This document shows, piece by piece, positions 28,703 to 38,953 of a stretch of DNA of 64,000 bases. How positions within the stretch are numbered: the first letter of the stretch is position 1; each line of letters starts with the position of its first letter. Source of the stretch: Pseudomonas helmanticensis (lineage in GTDB: Bacteria > Pseudomonadota > Gammaproteobacteria > Pseudomonadales > Pseudomonadaceae); contig NZ_FXUY01000001.1 in the NCBI RefSeq assembly GCF_900182985.1, positions 1,922,001 to 1,986,000 on the forward strand, read 5' to 3'. The notes beneath the pieces are model-generated. The model did not search any database. It worked only from the letters and a program-made list of their open reading frames with translations, and was not told where the DNA came from. Position numbers and translations under genes: made by a program.

Positions 28703-31700
28703 TCAGAAATCGCGCTTGTAGAAAATATCCAGCGAACTCGCAACGCCACTGGCCGCCTCTACATAGACCTTCTTGCTCAGCTTGTAACGCAGCGCAATGG
28801 TGCTGGCCGGTTCAAATACGCCAACGCCATAACGCAAACTCAGCTTCTCGGTAATATTGCCGCTGGCCACCACACTGGTGGCATCGCCGCTGCCAGCCGT
28901 GTCGAGCTGGAAATCCTGAATGCCTAGGTCTTTGGCCAAGCCGCTGGTGACCCCGGAGCTGCCCATCAAGCCCAACCCCAGCGCCGCTTGCGCGAGCATG
29001 TTGTTATCTTCGCCGTTGGTGCTCAGCGGACGCCCGAGTACCAGATAGGACAGGGCCTGCTCCTGGCTCATCGCCGGTTCGGAGAAGATCTGCGTGGTCG
29101 GTTGTTCAGCGCTGCCGCTCAGGCGAATACCGGCGATCACATCATCGGTCTGGCGGATCGCTTCGATGTCCAGATACGGCTGATCGAGGGGGCCGGCAAA
29201 CAGCAGACGCGCGCGCCGTACCGTCAGGCGCTGGCCATAGGCTCGATATTTGCCGTCGTTCAGCCACAGTTCACCACGCGTATCCATGTTGTCGCCGATG
29301 TGCACATGACCTTGCACGTTGGCGGTCAGACCAAATCCGGCGAAGGCGAGTTTGTCTTCACCGACCACCACGTCAATGTCCATTTTCATCGCCAGCGGTG
29401 GTTTGCCCTCCTCGGTCTGCGCACCGACGATGATCGTGTCATCGGAGACTTTCACCGTTGATGGCGGCAGTTCACGCACGGTGATTTCGCCTTTGGGCAC
29501 CTGAACTTTGCCAGCGATTTTCAGTTCGTCGCCGGCCATGGAAATTTTCAGGTCCGGCGCCACTTCCACCTTGGCATACGGCTCGACGCTGACCGGCAGT
29601 TGCGTGCCTTTCAATGCCAGATCGACCACCAGCGCCTGACCCCAGGCGACATTGCCGTTGAGACTGCCCTGCCCGCTCTTGCCACTTTTCCAGCCGCCGT
29701 CGAGGCGCACCGACTCACCGGCAATCAGGGCGGTAAGTTGCAGATTCTGCAGCTCCATCGGCAACTCGGCGCCGGACACTTCGCCGTCGCTGAGCTGCAC
29801 GGTGCCGTTGACCAGCGGCGCCAGGAGTCCGCCGGAAATCGTCCCGCTGCCGTTGAGGCGCCCAGTGAGTTTCTCGACCATCGGCACAAACGGCCGCGCC
29901 ACCGACAGGTCCAGTCCACTGAGGCGAAACGATCCGCTCAGCGGTTTGTTTTTCGGCAACGGATTCAGCTGAGCCTGCACCATCAGTTCGCCGAGTTTGC
30001 CGCCGACGAAATTGAGTTCGGTGTCGACGCGCTTCGGTGTGAGTTTGCTGGTCAGTTTGAGTGTCTGGTACGGGAAGTCCAGCCACTGATCCTTTTCCTT
30101 CATGCGCAAGGTGCCGCCGCTGGCGTCGATGCTGACCACGCCGTTGGGGCCGCTGGCCGGCAGATCCAGTTGCAGATCGGCGTTGAGCTTGCCCTGCCAG
30201 GCGAAGTCTTTCGGCAGCCATTGCGCGAGGCTTTCGATGGGGAATTGCTTGAGGTGGTAGCGCAGTTTCGGCTCCGGCATCAGCCGTTGGTCTTCACCGC
30301 ACAGGCTGGCATTGCCGGACATCCAGCAATGCGCGCCGAAGTTGATTTTGCCGTCAGCCAGACGTTCGAGCTTGGCCGGGCTTTGCAGTTTCCAGTCCTG
30401 GCCACCGGCCTGAATATCGCCGTTGGCCAAGCGACCGCGCCAGTTACCCTTGTCCAGATTACCGTCGAGGCCTAGGGCCAGTTTCAGCTTCGGCCCGAGC
30501 AAGTCGAGGCTGAGTTTCTGGCTCTTGATGTCGCCTTGGGCGCTGGCGGTCAGCGTGCCCAGCGAGGTGTCACCGGCCTGAATGCCGGAACCCTTGAGGT
30601 CGATTTTCGCTCGTTGCGCACTGTCGAGCGTGGCGTCGAGGTTGAGGCTTTGCAGGCGATTGTCCTGGAACGCCAGTTGCGAACCTTGCAGGTCGAGTTT
30701 GCCCTGCGGTGCTTGCAGCGTACCGGCGACATTGATCTGACCGTTAATCTGCCCGCGCAGTTGCGGCCAGAGCTGGGCCAGGCGCGTCAGCTTGATATCG
30801 ATCTGCCCGGTGAGTTTTTGTTGCAGGCTGCCCTTGCCGCTGATGCTGTTGTCGCCGAGACGGATTTGCAGGGCATTCAGATTCCATTGCTCGCCCGCGC
30901 CGTCGGCCTTGGCCTGAAGGATCGCCGGTTGCCCGCGCAGTTTGCCTTTCAAGTCGAGATCAGCGGTGAGGCTCAAGCGGTCATTCTTCATTTCGCCTTG
31001 GCTTTTCAATGGCCCGGCCAAGGTGCCCGGCAACTCGCCAACCCAATACGCCGGGTTGAGCGCCGACAGCTCCAGCGCCGTGTCCCAAGCGATGCCGTCG
31101 GCGAACTGCACATTCACATGACCTTCGGCTTTGCCCTGCCCGGCTTCCATTTTCAGTTGTGGCAAAGCGATCTGTTTCAGGCTGCCGCTGAACGGACTGC
31201 TCAGGGTAAACGCCCCGGCCGGACCATCCAGTGCGGCGTCGAAGTTGCCGAGGTATTGGCCGTCGGTGTAGGAGACTTCGCCAGTGAAGGTACGCAAGGC
31301 GACTTGTGGCTCGTCAATTTCGTTATAGAGCCGGTGCCACGGAAAATCCTGCCAGTTGATATTGGCTTGCGCGCTGAGGCCTTTGCTCCAGTCGAGGCTG
31401 CCGCTGAGCTTCAGGCTTTGCTTGTCGTTGGCGGTCAGGTCGAGGCCAGCGATCTGTGCGCCGCTGGCGTCGACTTTGCCTTTGAGCAGCAGCGCCACCG
31501 GGCCTTTATCGGCGGGCAGCGTGGCGTTGCCGTTTAACTGGTAACCGTTTTTCAGGTCGCCTTCGCCGGTCAGCAGCAATTGATTAAGTTGCAGGGTGTC
31601 GGGCAGGTCGGCGCTCGGTTTGAACGCATCGCTGGTGATGCGCACTTTCGCCGGGAGGTTTTCCACCAGCGGTTGCAATTCGCCGCTCAACTGGCCGTCG

Positions 31701-32377
31701 AGGTAGCCATGACTGTCGGCGCGCAGGTTGAGGGTTTTCAGCAGATCGCCATCGACTTTCAGCGCCAGCGTCCACGGTTCAGTGCCCGGCGACGGCAATG
31801 TCAGGTCACCGGCGATATTCAACGGCCAGTTGCCGGTCGGCTGCAGCGTGCCGGACAGGTTCAGGCTGAGGTCGTCGCGCTGCAATTTGATGCTTTCAAT
31901 CTGCATACCCTGGGCGGTCCAGTGCGCCGCCAGTTGCAAGCCCTTGAGTTGCTCGCTGCCGTTGAACAGCAGACTGCCGACTTTTACGTCGCCCAGTTCG
32001 ATGGCCAGCGGCAATTGCAGATCCGGCAGTTTGATCGGACCGCTGTCGGTGGTTTCCGCGCTCGGCGGGAATTGCAGGATCACCTGATCAGCCTGGAGCT
32101 GTTCGATGCACAAGGTCATGCGCGTCAGGCACAGCGGCGACCAGGCGAAGATCGCCTGGTTCAGCTCCACCCGGCTGCTGTCCTGCTGCCACAACAGATG
32201 ATCGGCACTCCATTGCCCGCCAAGACGACCGTGGAAATTCTCTACCGTCAGGCCGGGCACGAGACCCAATACCCAACGGCTGCCAGCCTGCGTGCCGAGC
32301 ACGGCAGTGAGGCTCAATACAATCAACAAGACCAACGCCAATAGCGCCAGTGCCGTTATTTTCAAACCACGCTTCAC
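28703..32377 (-). CDS. tamB: Translocation and assembly module protein TamB
   Basis: Large AsmA-like bridge protein of 1224 aa spanning inner membrane to periplasm. An N-terminal anchor (ITALALLALVLLIVLSLTAVLG) leads into a very long beta-rich region of repeated LDLTA/LSGSL-type strands, and the C-terminal TamB (DUF490) domain ends in DIFYKRDF. Known roles: works with TamA in outer membrane protein assembly and in lipid transport to the outer membrane. The start overlaps tamA by 4 bp, so the pair is translationally coupled. Confidence 0.93.
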   Translation of the reverse strand: MKRGLKITALALLALVLLIVLSLTAVLGTQAGSRWVLGLVPGLTVENFHGRLGGQWSADHLLWQQDSSRVELNQAIFAWSPLCLTRMTLCIEQLQADQVILQFPPSAETTDSGPIKLPDLQLPLAIELGDVKVGSLLFNGSEQLKGLQLAAHWTAQGMQIESIKLQRDDLSLNLSGTLQPTGNWPLNIAGDLTLPSPGTEPWTLALKVDGDLLKTLNLRADSHGYLDGQLSGELQPLVENLPAKVRITSDAFKPSADLPDTLQLNQLLLTGEGDLKNGYQLNGNATLPADKGPVALLLKGKVDASGAQIAGLDLTANDKQSLKLSGSLDWSKGLSAQANINWQDFPWHRLYNEIDEPQVALRTFTGEVSYTDGQYLGNFDAALDGPAGAFTLSSPFSGSLKQIALPQLKMEAGQGKAEGHVNVQFADGIAWDTALELSALNPAYWVGELPGTLAGPLKSQGEMKNDRLSLTADLDLKGKLRGQPAILQAKADGAGEQWNLNALQIRLGDNSISGKGSLQQKLTGQIDIKLTRLAQLWPQLRGQINGQINVAGTLQAPQGKLDLQGSQLAFQDNRLQSLNLDATLDSAQRAKIDLKGSGIQAGDTSLGTLTASAQGDIKSQKLSLDLLGPKLKLALGLDGNLDKGNWRGRLANGDIQAGGQDWKLQSPAKLERLADGKINFGAHCWMSGNASLCGEDQRLMPEPKLRYHLKQFPIESLAQWLPKDFAWQGKLNADLQLDLPASGPNGVVSIDASGGTLRMKEKDQWLDFPYQTLKLTSKLTPKRVDTELNFVGGKLGELMVQAQLNPLPKNKPLSGSFRLSGLDLSVARPFVPMVEKLTGRLNGSGTISGGLLAPLVNGTVQLSDGEVSGAELPMELQNLQLTALIAGESVRLDGGWKSGKSGQGSLNGNVAWGQALVVDLALKGTQLPVSVEPYAKVEVAPDLKISMAGDELKIAGKVQVPKGEITVRELPPSTVKVSDDTIIVGAQTEEGKPPLAMKMDIDVVVGEDKLAFAGFGLTANVQGHVHIGDNMDTRGELWLNDGKYRAYGQRLTVRRARLLFAGPLDQPYLDIEAIRQTDDVIAGIRLSGSAEQPTTQIFSEPAMSQEQALSYLVLGRPLSTNGEDNNMLAQAALGLGLMGSSGVTSGLAKDLGIQDFQLDTAGSGDATSVVASGNITEKLSLRYGVGVFEPASTIALRYKLSKKVYVEAASGVASSLDIFYKRDF

Positions 32378-34101
32378 AGCTCAGGCCCCATGGAAAAGTG
32401 CAGCCGGATGCCGCCATCGTCGTCGAGTGCGTGGGCCAGGTCGAGGCGGATCGGCCCCACAGGCGAGACCCAGCGCACACCAATACCGACCCCGGTCTTG
32501 AGGTTCGGCAGTTCGAGTTTGTTGAAGGAATTACCCTGATCGACGAAGGTCGCCACGCGCCATTTCTCGGCGATCGAGTATTGATATTCGACGCTACCGG
32601 CGACCATGTAACGGCCGCCGATGCGATCGCCCTCGGAGTTTTTCGGCGACAGGCTCTGGTAGTCGTAACCGCGCACGCTCTGATCGCCACCGGCGAAGAA
32701 ACGCAGCGACGGTGGCACCGAGTTGTAGCCGTTGGTGGCGCTGCCGCCGACCTGCACGCGACCGAGGAAGCGGTGCTTGTCGAACACCGTGGTCAAACCT
32801 TTGACCAGCGCGGTGCCATATAAAAGGTTGTTGTCGGAACCGAGGCCTTCCTTGGCCACTTTGCTTTCAAAGCTCAGTCGATAGCCGTTGTGCGGGTCGA
32901 TGCGGTTATCGCTTTTCAGGTACGAATAACTGATGCCGGGCATCAGCAAGGTACTCAGGCCCGAGTCGTCGCCGAGTTCATATTCTTCACGCTGCCACTT
33001 CAGCGAAATCACTCGCTGCCAGCCGCTAGGCAACTTGCTGTGCCACTCCGGTCCGAAGGTCAGCAGCTTGCTGAGCGTGTCAGAGCCGTCGATGTCTTCG
33101 AATTGATAGCCGCCGGCCCAACGCAGTTTGTCGGTCAGTGGCGGGTCGAGCGGAATGTCGTAGAACAGCCCGACGTTTTGCCGTGGTGCCGACAGTTCCG
33201 CTTCCCAGCCATAGCTGTCGCCTTGCGGGTTGACCCAGTGGCGGGTCCAGTTGGCTTTGATACGCGGGCCGACGTCGGTTGAATAACCGAGGCCCAGGCC
33301 CATGGTGCGCGGCTTGCGCGTGTCGAGTTTGACGTCGACCGGGATCTCCTCGTTTTTCGCCGTGGTCGGCGCAGCATCGACGCGCACGCCTTCGAAATAG
33401 CCGCTCGATTGCAGGTCGCGGTTGAGTTCGGCGATCAGCTCGGAGTCGTACGGTTCGCCTTCCTTGAACGGCACCATGCGTTGCAGCAGGTCTTCGTCAA
33501 ACGGCGTGTCGCCCTCGAATTTGACTTTGCCCAGCGCATAACGCGGGCCGCTTTCGTAGATCAATTCAACGTCGGCGACACCGGCGCGCGGGTCGACCAG
33601 AAGTTTCTGGCGGGTGAAGTGGCCGCTGAAGAAACCGAAGCGCGAGGCCTGATTCTGAATAAGTCTTTTGGCGTCTTCGTAACGCCCATGATTGAGTACC
33701 GCGCCGGATTTCAGCACGTCGCTTTTCGGTACACGAAAGGATTTGAGGGAGGCCGCCGGGCCGTCGACACGAATGGTGACGTTGCGCAGGCGAATCGGCT
33801 CGCCGGGATCGATGTTCAGCACCAGGCGTGGTTTTTCGCCGCCCTTGACGTCACTTTCGATCTGCGGCTGGTAGTAGCCCAATGCCTGGGCGGCTTTGCG
33901 CGCCTGCTCTTCGGCACCGCGACTGAAGCGTTGCAAAGCTTCTTCGTCACGGTCGCCGAGGCTGCCGATATAGCCTTCTATATTGGCTTTAAGTTCATCG
34001 TTGGACGGTTTGATCCGTACGTCCAATTCACTTTGCGCCAGCGCCGCGCAGCTGGTTAACAGCACAAGCACGCCACTGGTAAATCTTCCTGGAAACTTCA
34101 T
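32374..34101 (-). CDS. tamA: Outer membrane assembly protein TamA
   Basis: Omp85-family protein of 575 aa. Signal peptide MKFPGRFTSGVLVLLTSCAALAQ, three POTRA domains (about 25-265, including SELDVRIKPSNDELKANIEG and VKFEGDTPFDEDLLQRM), then a beta-barrel with the family motif in RFFAGGDQSVRGYDYQSLSP and a C-terminal strand HFSMGPEL. ATG 34101 is chosen for the signal peptide; the extension to 34155 adds a non-signal stretch. Partner of TamB. Confidence 0.93.
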   Translation of the reverse strand: MKFPGRFTSGVLVLLTSCAALAQSELDVRIKPSNDELKANIEGYIGSLGDRDEEALQRFSRGAEEQARKAAQALGYYQPQIESDVKGGEKPRLVLNIDPGEPIRLRNVTIRVDGPAASLKSFRVPKSDVLKSGAVLNHGRYEDAKRLIQNQASRFGFFSGHFTRQKLLVDPRAGVADVELIYESGPRYALGKVKFEGDTPFDEDLLQRMVPFKEGEPYDSELIAELNRDLQSSGYFEGVRVDAAPTTAKNEEIPVDVKLDTRKPRTMGLGLGYSTDVGPRIKANWTRHWVNPQGDSYGWEAELSAPRQNVGLFYDIPLDPPLTDKLRWAGGYQFEDIDGSDTLSKLLTFGPEWHSKLPSGWQRVISLKWQREEYELGDDSGLSTLLMPGISYSYLKSDNRIDPHNGYRLSFESKVAKEGLGSDNNLLYGTALVKGLTTVFDKHRFLGRVQVGGSATNGYNSVPPSLRFFAGGDQSVRGYDYQSLSPKNSEGDRIGGRYMVAGSVEYQYSIAEKWRVATFVDQGNSFNKLELPNLKTGVGIGVRWVSPVGPIRLDLAHALDDDGGIRLHFSMGPEL

Positions 34102-34167
34102 AGGCGCGGATGCTATCACGGGCTTGGGAGCGTGATAGAACAGGAAATTTCCCAAGAAGTTTCATTG

Positions 34168-34818
34168 TCATGCTGTTGCAGTTTGTAACACCTGCGGATT
34201 GGCGTGGAAAAATACGTGTTCACGCACCGGGCCGACGGCAACTTCGCCGATCTCTTCGTAACCCTGCCTTTTATAGAATTCCAGGTAACGCGGGTTGCCG
34301 GTGTCGAGCACCACGCCTTGCGAGGTTTCATCCACCGCGCACCAGTTGTGTACGGCGGTCAACAGTTGCTCGCCAAAGTGCTTGCCCTGGAACTGTGGGT
34401 GAATCCCCAGCAGCGGCAGCATGTGCACCGAATCGGTCGGCACGCAGGCGGCGACTGCATCGTGGTATTCGAGATAACGGCGGGTGCAGCGAAAACCGGT
34501 GCTGAGCACCATGCGCAGGCGCCATGCCCAACTTTCGGTGATGCCCAAACGGCGTTGCGGCGGCGCGATCAGGGCGATGCCGATCAGACGGTCGTTGACC
34601 AGCAGGCCGATCGCGGGCAAGTCCTGGAGAAAATGCTGTTTGACCAGTTCGCGTACCGTGGCGCGCACGCGTTGCTCGTAACCGGGACGCTCGGCTTCGA
34701 ACAGGTAGCCGAAGGTCGGCTCGTGGCGATAGGCCTGATACAGCAAGGAGCGCGCTTCACGCGAGTAGCCACGGTCAAGCATGTGAATGTCGGCGATGGC
34801 GGTCTGGGTTTCAGGCAT
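34168..34818 (-). CDS. GNAT-family N-acetyltransferase
   Basis: Protein of 216 aa with the GNAT fold. The acetyl-CoA binding loop is in LLGIHPQFQGKHFGEQLL, and the end GVVLDTGNPRYLEFYKRQGYEEIGE is typical of motif B. ATG 34818 is chosen; the in-frame extension to 35058 runs through a REP pair. The acceptor substrate cannot be deduced. It is upstream of tamA on the same strand but separated from it by 66 bp. Confidence 0.8.
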   Translation of the reverse strand: MPETQTAIADIHMLDRGYSREARSLLYQAYRHEPTFGYLFEAERPGYEQRVRATVRELVKQHFLQDLPAIGLLVNDRLIGIALIAPPQRRLGITESWAWRLRMVLSTGFRCTRRYLEYHDAVAACVPTDSVHMLPLLGIHPQFQGKHFGEQLLTAVHNWCAVDETSQGVVLDTGNPRYLEFYKRQGYEEIGEVAVGPVREHVFFHANPQVLQTATA

Positions 34819-34940
34819 GACGGTGATTCTCCCCGGGGCGCGTGCAAATGGCGGCGCTCTTGTTGGTACGAACCTGTTGGCGGTGGGACAGTTCCCCACA
34901 GGTATAGACCAACCTTGGATCTTCATCGACCGGGCGGACG

Positions 34941-35009
34941 CTATCGCGAGCAGGCTCACTCCTACATTTGGAATGCGTTCCCCTGTAGGAGTGAGCCTGC
35001 TCGCGATGG
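34941..35009. repeat. REP-type inverted pair (GAGTGAGCCTGCTCGCGAT class)
   Basis: Inverted copies of CTATCGCGAGCAGGCTCACT with a loop TTTGGAATGCGTTCCC. It lies between the divergent GNAT and xthA genes. Confidence 0.85.
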
Positions 35010-35114
35010 CGCCATTGCAGACACTACAAATCCCACTGGCCAAAATGATTTCTCCCACACTGGCCCATTTCCCCCCTGTCAGCTAGCATCGCCCTTTTGC
35101 CAGGACTGCCGACC

Positions 35115-35927
35115 ATGAAGATCGTTTCCTTCAACATCAACGGACTGCGCGCCCGTCCGCATCAGCTGGCAGCGCTGATCGAAAAACATCAGCCGGACGT
35201 CATCGGCCTGCAGGAAACCAAGGTCCACGACGATCAGTTCCCGCTGGAAGAAGTCCGCGCCCTCGGCTACCACGTATATTTCCACGGCCAGAAAGGCCAT
35301 TACGGCGTGGCCATGCTTTCGCGCCAGGAGCCGATCGCCATCCACAAAGGTTTCGCCACCGATGAAGAAGACGCTCAGCGTCGTTTCATCTGGGGCACCT
35401 TCGCCGACGCCAATGGCCTGCCGGTGACGATCATGAACGGCTATTTCCCACAGGGTGAAAGCCGCGACCATCCGACCAAGTTCCCGGCCAAGCAGCGTTT
35501 CTACAGCGATCTGCAAACGCTGCTGGAAAGCCAGTTCCACAACGAACAGCCCGTGGTGGTGATGGGCGATGTGAACATTTCCCCGGAAGACTGCGACATC
35601 GGCATCGGCCCGGACAACATGAAGCGCTGGCTGAAAACCGGCAAATGCAGCTTCCTGCCGGAAGAACGCGAGTGGATGGCACGCTTGAAGAACTGGGGCC
35701 TGACTGACAGTTATCGCCACCTGAACCCGGACGTGACCGACATGTTCAGCTGGTTCGACTACCGCAGCCGTGGTTTTGAGGATGAGCCGAAGCGCGGGCT
35801 GCGCATTGATGTGATTCTGGCGTCGCACGGTTTGTTGCCGCGGGTGAAGGCGGCGGGTGTGGACTATGAATTGCGTGGGATGGAAAAGCCTTCTGACCAT
35901 GCGCCGATCTGGCTTGAACTCAGCTGA
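35115..35927 (+). CDS. xthA: Exodeoxyribonuclease III
   Basis: AP endonuclease/3' exonuclease of 270 aa used in base-excision repair. Endonuclease-exonuclease-phosphatase motifs are clear: [22 protein letters not shown] (metal-binding Glu), [47 protein letters not shown] and the catalytic SDHAPIW. ATG 35115 is used because CAGGA lies 9 nt upstream and the protein then begins as in E. coli XthA. Confidence 0.95.
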   Translation: MKIVSFNINGLRARPHQLAALIEKHQPDVIGLQETKVHDDQFPLEEVRALGYHVYFHGQKGHYGVAMLSRQEPIAIHKGFATDEEDAQRRFIWGTFADANGLPVTIMNGYFPQGESRDHPTKFPAKQRFYSDLQTLLESQFHNEQPVVVMGDVNISPEDCDIGIGPDNMKRWLKTGKCSFLPEEREWMARLKNWGLTDSYRHLNPDVTDMFSWFDYRSRGFEDEPKRGLRIDVILASHGLLPRVKAAGVDYELRGMEKPSDHAPIWLELS

Positions 35928-35937
35928 TATCAGCCAA

Positions 35938-36023
35938 GATCAAAAGATCGCAGCCTTCGGCAGCTCCTACATTTGAAATGCGTTCCCCCTGTAGGAGCTG
36001 CCGAAGGCTGCGATCTTTTGATC
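35938..36023. repeat. REP-type inverted pair
   Basis: Inverted GATCAAAAGATCGCAGCCTT units around a TTTGAAATGCGTTCCC loop, directly after xthA. Confidence 0.85.
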
Positions 36024-36091
36024 TGTCATCTTTTGGTCATGCTTCTGACTTAATCTCCCCGGCAATCCCCTTCGCTTGATTCGGTGCCGGC

Positions 36092-37426
36092 ATGACCCTG
36101 CGTGTTCTCTGCGTGTTTCTCTTGAGTGCATGGCTGACGGTCTCTGCCGCTGCCCTGCCCCTTCCCGAAAACGGCCCGGCGCTGCGCATTCAAGGCTCCA
36201 ACACCATCGGCGCCGAACTCGGCCCGGCGCTGGTCGAAGGCCTGTTGCAAGAACAGGGTCTGCTGAAAATCCACCGCGATACCCCGGACACCGCCAACGA
36301 ATTGCGCATCGTCGGCCAGACCCACGAAGGCAAACGCGTGGTCGTCGAAGTCGCCGCCCACGGCTCCAGCACCGGTTTCACCGCGTTGAAAAACGCCAGC
36401 GCCGATCTGGCCGCGTCCTCTCGCGAGATCAAGGACAGTGAGTTGCAGACCCTGCAATCACTGGGCGATCTGAAAAGCTCCGCCGCCGAGCAAGTCATCG
36501 CCATCGATGGCCTGGCGATCATCCTGCATCCCGATAATCCGTTGCAGCAACTCGACACCGAGCAACTGGCGCGGGTCTTCGCCGGCGAAGTAAAAAGCTG
36601 GGAAGACCTCGGCGGGCGTGGCGGCGCGATTCATTTGTATGCGCGCGATGATCAGTCGGGCACCTACGACACGTTTAAGGAATTGGTCCTCAGTCGTCGT
36701 GGGAAAATTCTCGGCAGCGCCGCAAAACGTTTTGAATCCAGCGAACAGTTATCCGACGCGGTGAGTAGCGATCCGCAGGGCATCGGCTTCATTGGTTTGC
36801 CGTATGTGCGTCAGGCCAAAGCCGTGGCGATTGCCGATGGCGCGTCGCAATCGATGCTGCCGCTCAACAGCCTGATCGCGACTGAAGACTATCCATTGTC
36901 CCGACGTTTGTTCTTCTATCTGCCGCCGGACAGCAAAAACCCGTGGGCGCAGGCGTTGGTGACGTTTGCGCAAAGCCGTCAGGGTCAGGCGATCGTCGCG
37001 GCCAATGGTTTTGTCAGCCAGACCGTGCACGCCATGACGGTCGCGCCGAATGCGCTGATGCCCGAGGGTTATCAATCCCTCAGCCGTCACGCCCAGCGTC
37101 TGACAGTCAACTTCCGGTTTGAAGAAGGCAGCGCGAGCCTGGACAACAAGGCGCGTCAGGATCTGGCGCGGGTGCTCGACTATATAAAGCGCCATGACAA
37201 GAGCGAACGTGCGGTGACGCTGGTGGGTTTTGGTGATGCCAAGGACGACCCGGCGCGCGCGGATCTGCTGTCGAAACTGCGGGCCATGGCGGTGCGGCGC
37301 GAGTTGGTGAAGAGCGGTGTGGTGTTGCGTGAGGTGCGCGGCTTTGGTGCGTTGATGCCGGTGGCGACCAATAGCGCGGATGAGGGGCGGATCAAGAATC
37401 GGCGGGTTGAGGTTTGGGTGTATTGA
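36092..37426 (+). CDS. Phosphate-binding-like protein fused to an OmpA-like domain
   Basis: Periplasmic protein of 444 aa. A signal peptide (MTLRVLCVFLLSAWLTVSAAA) is followed by a PstS-like solute-binding domain (about 28-300) with the ligand loops GSNTIGAELG, SREIKDSE and DDQSGTYDTFKEL. A C-terminal OmpA-like domain (about 345-444) has VNFRFEEGSASLDNKARQDL and ends in GRIKNRRVEVWVY, the usual peptidoglycan-binding signature. No pst transport genes are adjacent, so a role in phosphate uptake is unproven; a sensor or wall-tethered binding protein is as likely. Confidence 0.85.
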   Translation: MTLRVLCVFLLSAWLTVSAAALPLPENGPALRIQGSNTIGAELGPALVEGLLQEQGLLKIHRDTPDTANELRIVGQTHEGKRVVVEVAAHGSSTGFTALKNASADLAASSREIKDSELQTLQSLGDLKSSAAEQVIAIDGLAIILHPDNPLQQLDTEQLARVFAGEVKSWEDLGGRGGAIHLYARDDQSGTYDTFKELVLSRRGKILGSAAKRFESSEQLSDAVSSDPQGIGFIGLPYVRQAKAVAIADGASQSMLPLNSLIATEDYPLSRRLFFYLPPDSKNPWAQALVTFAQSRQGQAIVAANGFVSQTVHAMTVAPNALMPEGYQSLSRHAQRLTVNFRFEEGSASLDNKARQDLARVLDYIKRHDKSERAVTLVGFGDAKDDPARADLLSKLRAMAVRRELVKSGVVLREVRGFGALMPVATNSADEGRIKNRRVEVWVY

Positions 37427-37442
37427 GCCTGATGTTGATGCA

Positions 37443-37546
37443 GATCGTTCCCACGCTCCGCGTGGTAACGCCGCCATGGATGCTCCGCGTCCACTGTGAC
37501 GCGGAGCGTCACGGGACGCATTCCCACGCAGAGCGTGGGAACGATC
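37443..37546. repeat. GTTCCCACGC-type repeat, copy 2
   Basis: About 104 bp with ends GATCGTTCCCACGC / GCGTGGGAACGATC and internal GCTCCGCGTCC / GCGGAGCGTC arms, matching 3867-3976. It lies between two convergent genes. Confidence 0.8.
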
Positions 37547-37553
37547 AGGTGGA

Positions 37554-38783
37554 TCAGCGTTCGCTACGCAGCATTTCCTTCGGCACATATTTGCCGATCT
37601 CAAACTTGCCAATCGCCGCACGGTGCACTTCGTCCGGGCCATCGGCCAGACGCAATGTCCGTTGCATCGCATACATATAAGCCAGCGGGAAATCGTTCGA
37701 CACCCCTGCCCCGCCATGCATCTGAATCGCCCGGTCGATCACGCGTAGCGCTACGTTCGGCGCGACGACCTTGATCTGTGCGATCTCGCTCTTCGCCACT
37801 TTGTTACCGACGGTGTCCATCATGTACGCCGCTTTCAAAGTCAGCAGGCGCGCCATGTCAATTTCCATCCGCGAGTCGGCGATCTTGTCGACGTTACCGC
37901 CCAGGCGTGCCAGCGGCTTGCCGAATGCAGTGCGGCTCACCGAGCGTTTGCACATCAATTCCAGCGCACGCTCCGCCATGCCGACCGAACGCATGCAGTG
38001 GTGAATTCGCCCTGGGCCGAGACGCCCCTGAGCGATTTCGAAGCCGCGTCCTTCACCGAGCAAGACGTTTTCGTACGGCACCCGCACGTTGTCGAACAGC
38101 ACTTCAGCGTGACCGTGCGGTGCGTCGTCGTAACCGAACACCGGCAGCGGTCGGACGATTTTCACCCCGGGGGTGTCGACCGGCACGAGGATCATCGAAT
38201 GCTGGGCGTGGCGCGGTGCATCGGGATTGCTCAGGCCCATGAAGATGAGGATCTTGCAACGTGGATCGCAGGCGCCGGAGGTCCACCATTTTTTGCCGTT
38301 GATCACCCACTCGTCGCCATCACGCACCGCACGGGCGGCCATGTTGGTGGCGTCGGAGGAAGCCACGTCCGGTTCGGTCATGGCGAACGCCGAACGGATC
38401 TCGCCGCGCAGCAACGGTTCGAGCCAGCGCTGTTTCTGTTCTTCGTTGGCGTAGCGCACCAACACTTCCATGTTGCCGGTGTCCGGCGCCGAGCAGTTGA
38501 ACGGCTCTGGCCCGAGCAGTGAGCGGCCCATGATTTCCGCCAATGGTGCGTATTCAAGGTTGCTCAGGCCGGCGCCGAGTTCCGATTCCGGCAGGAACAG
38601 ATTCCACAGGCCTTCGGCCTTGGCGCGGGCTTTGAGCTCTTCCATGATCGCCGTCGGCTGCCAGCGATCGCCTTCGGCAACCTGGCGTTCGAATACGGCT
38701 TCGGCCGGGTAAACGTAAGCGTCCATGAACGCGGTCACGCGCTCACGCAGTTCTTGCACCTTGGGCGAATAAGCGAAATCCAT
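37554..38783 (-). CDS. Acyl-CoA dehydrogenase
   Basis: FAD-dependent acyl-CoA dehydrogenase of 409 aa. Signatures are [17 protein letters not shown] (FAD binding), [33 protein letters not shown] and the C-terminal [34 protein letters not shown]. It resembles the ACAD10/11-type branch and differs from the isovaleryl-CoA enzyme at 44156. GGGAG precedes ATG 38783. It is divergent from a LysR regulator at 38954, which probably controls it. The chain-length substrate is unknown. Confidence 0.9.
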   Translation of the reverse strand: MDFAYSPKVQELRERVTAFMDAYVYPAEAVFERQVAEGDRWQPTAIMEELKARAKAEGLWNLFLPESELGAGLSNLEYAPLAEIMGRSLLGPEPFNCSAPDTGNMEVLVRYANEEQKQRWLEPLLRGEIRSAFAMTEPDVASSDATNMAARAVRDGDEWVINGKKWWTSGACDPRCKILIFMGLSNPDAPRHAQHSMILVPVDTPGVKIVRPLPVFGYDDAPHGHAEVLFDNVRVPYENVLLGEGRGFEIAQGRLGPGRIHHCMRSVGMAERALELMCKRSVSRTAFGKPLARLGGNVDKIADSRMEIDMARLLTLKAAYMMDTVGNKVAKSEIAQIKVVAPNVALRVIDRAIQMHGGAGVSNDFPLAYMYAMQRTLRLADGPDEVHRAAIGKFEIGKYVPKEMLRSER

Positions 38784-38953
38784 GAGCAGCTCCCGATGGT
38801 TAAGGCAGTTCTTTGGCGGAGGTTGTTTAAGTCATGCAATCGATGCTAGAACAGCGTTGATAATTTACCTAGCCTATTCTCGGCGTGTATAAACATTCAT
38901 CACCGATATATGATCGGCTGATTGCCAGCCCCCTAAAACAAGAGAAACGCGTT

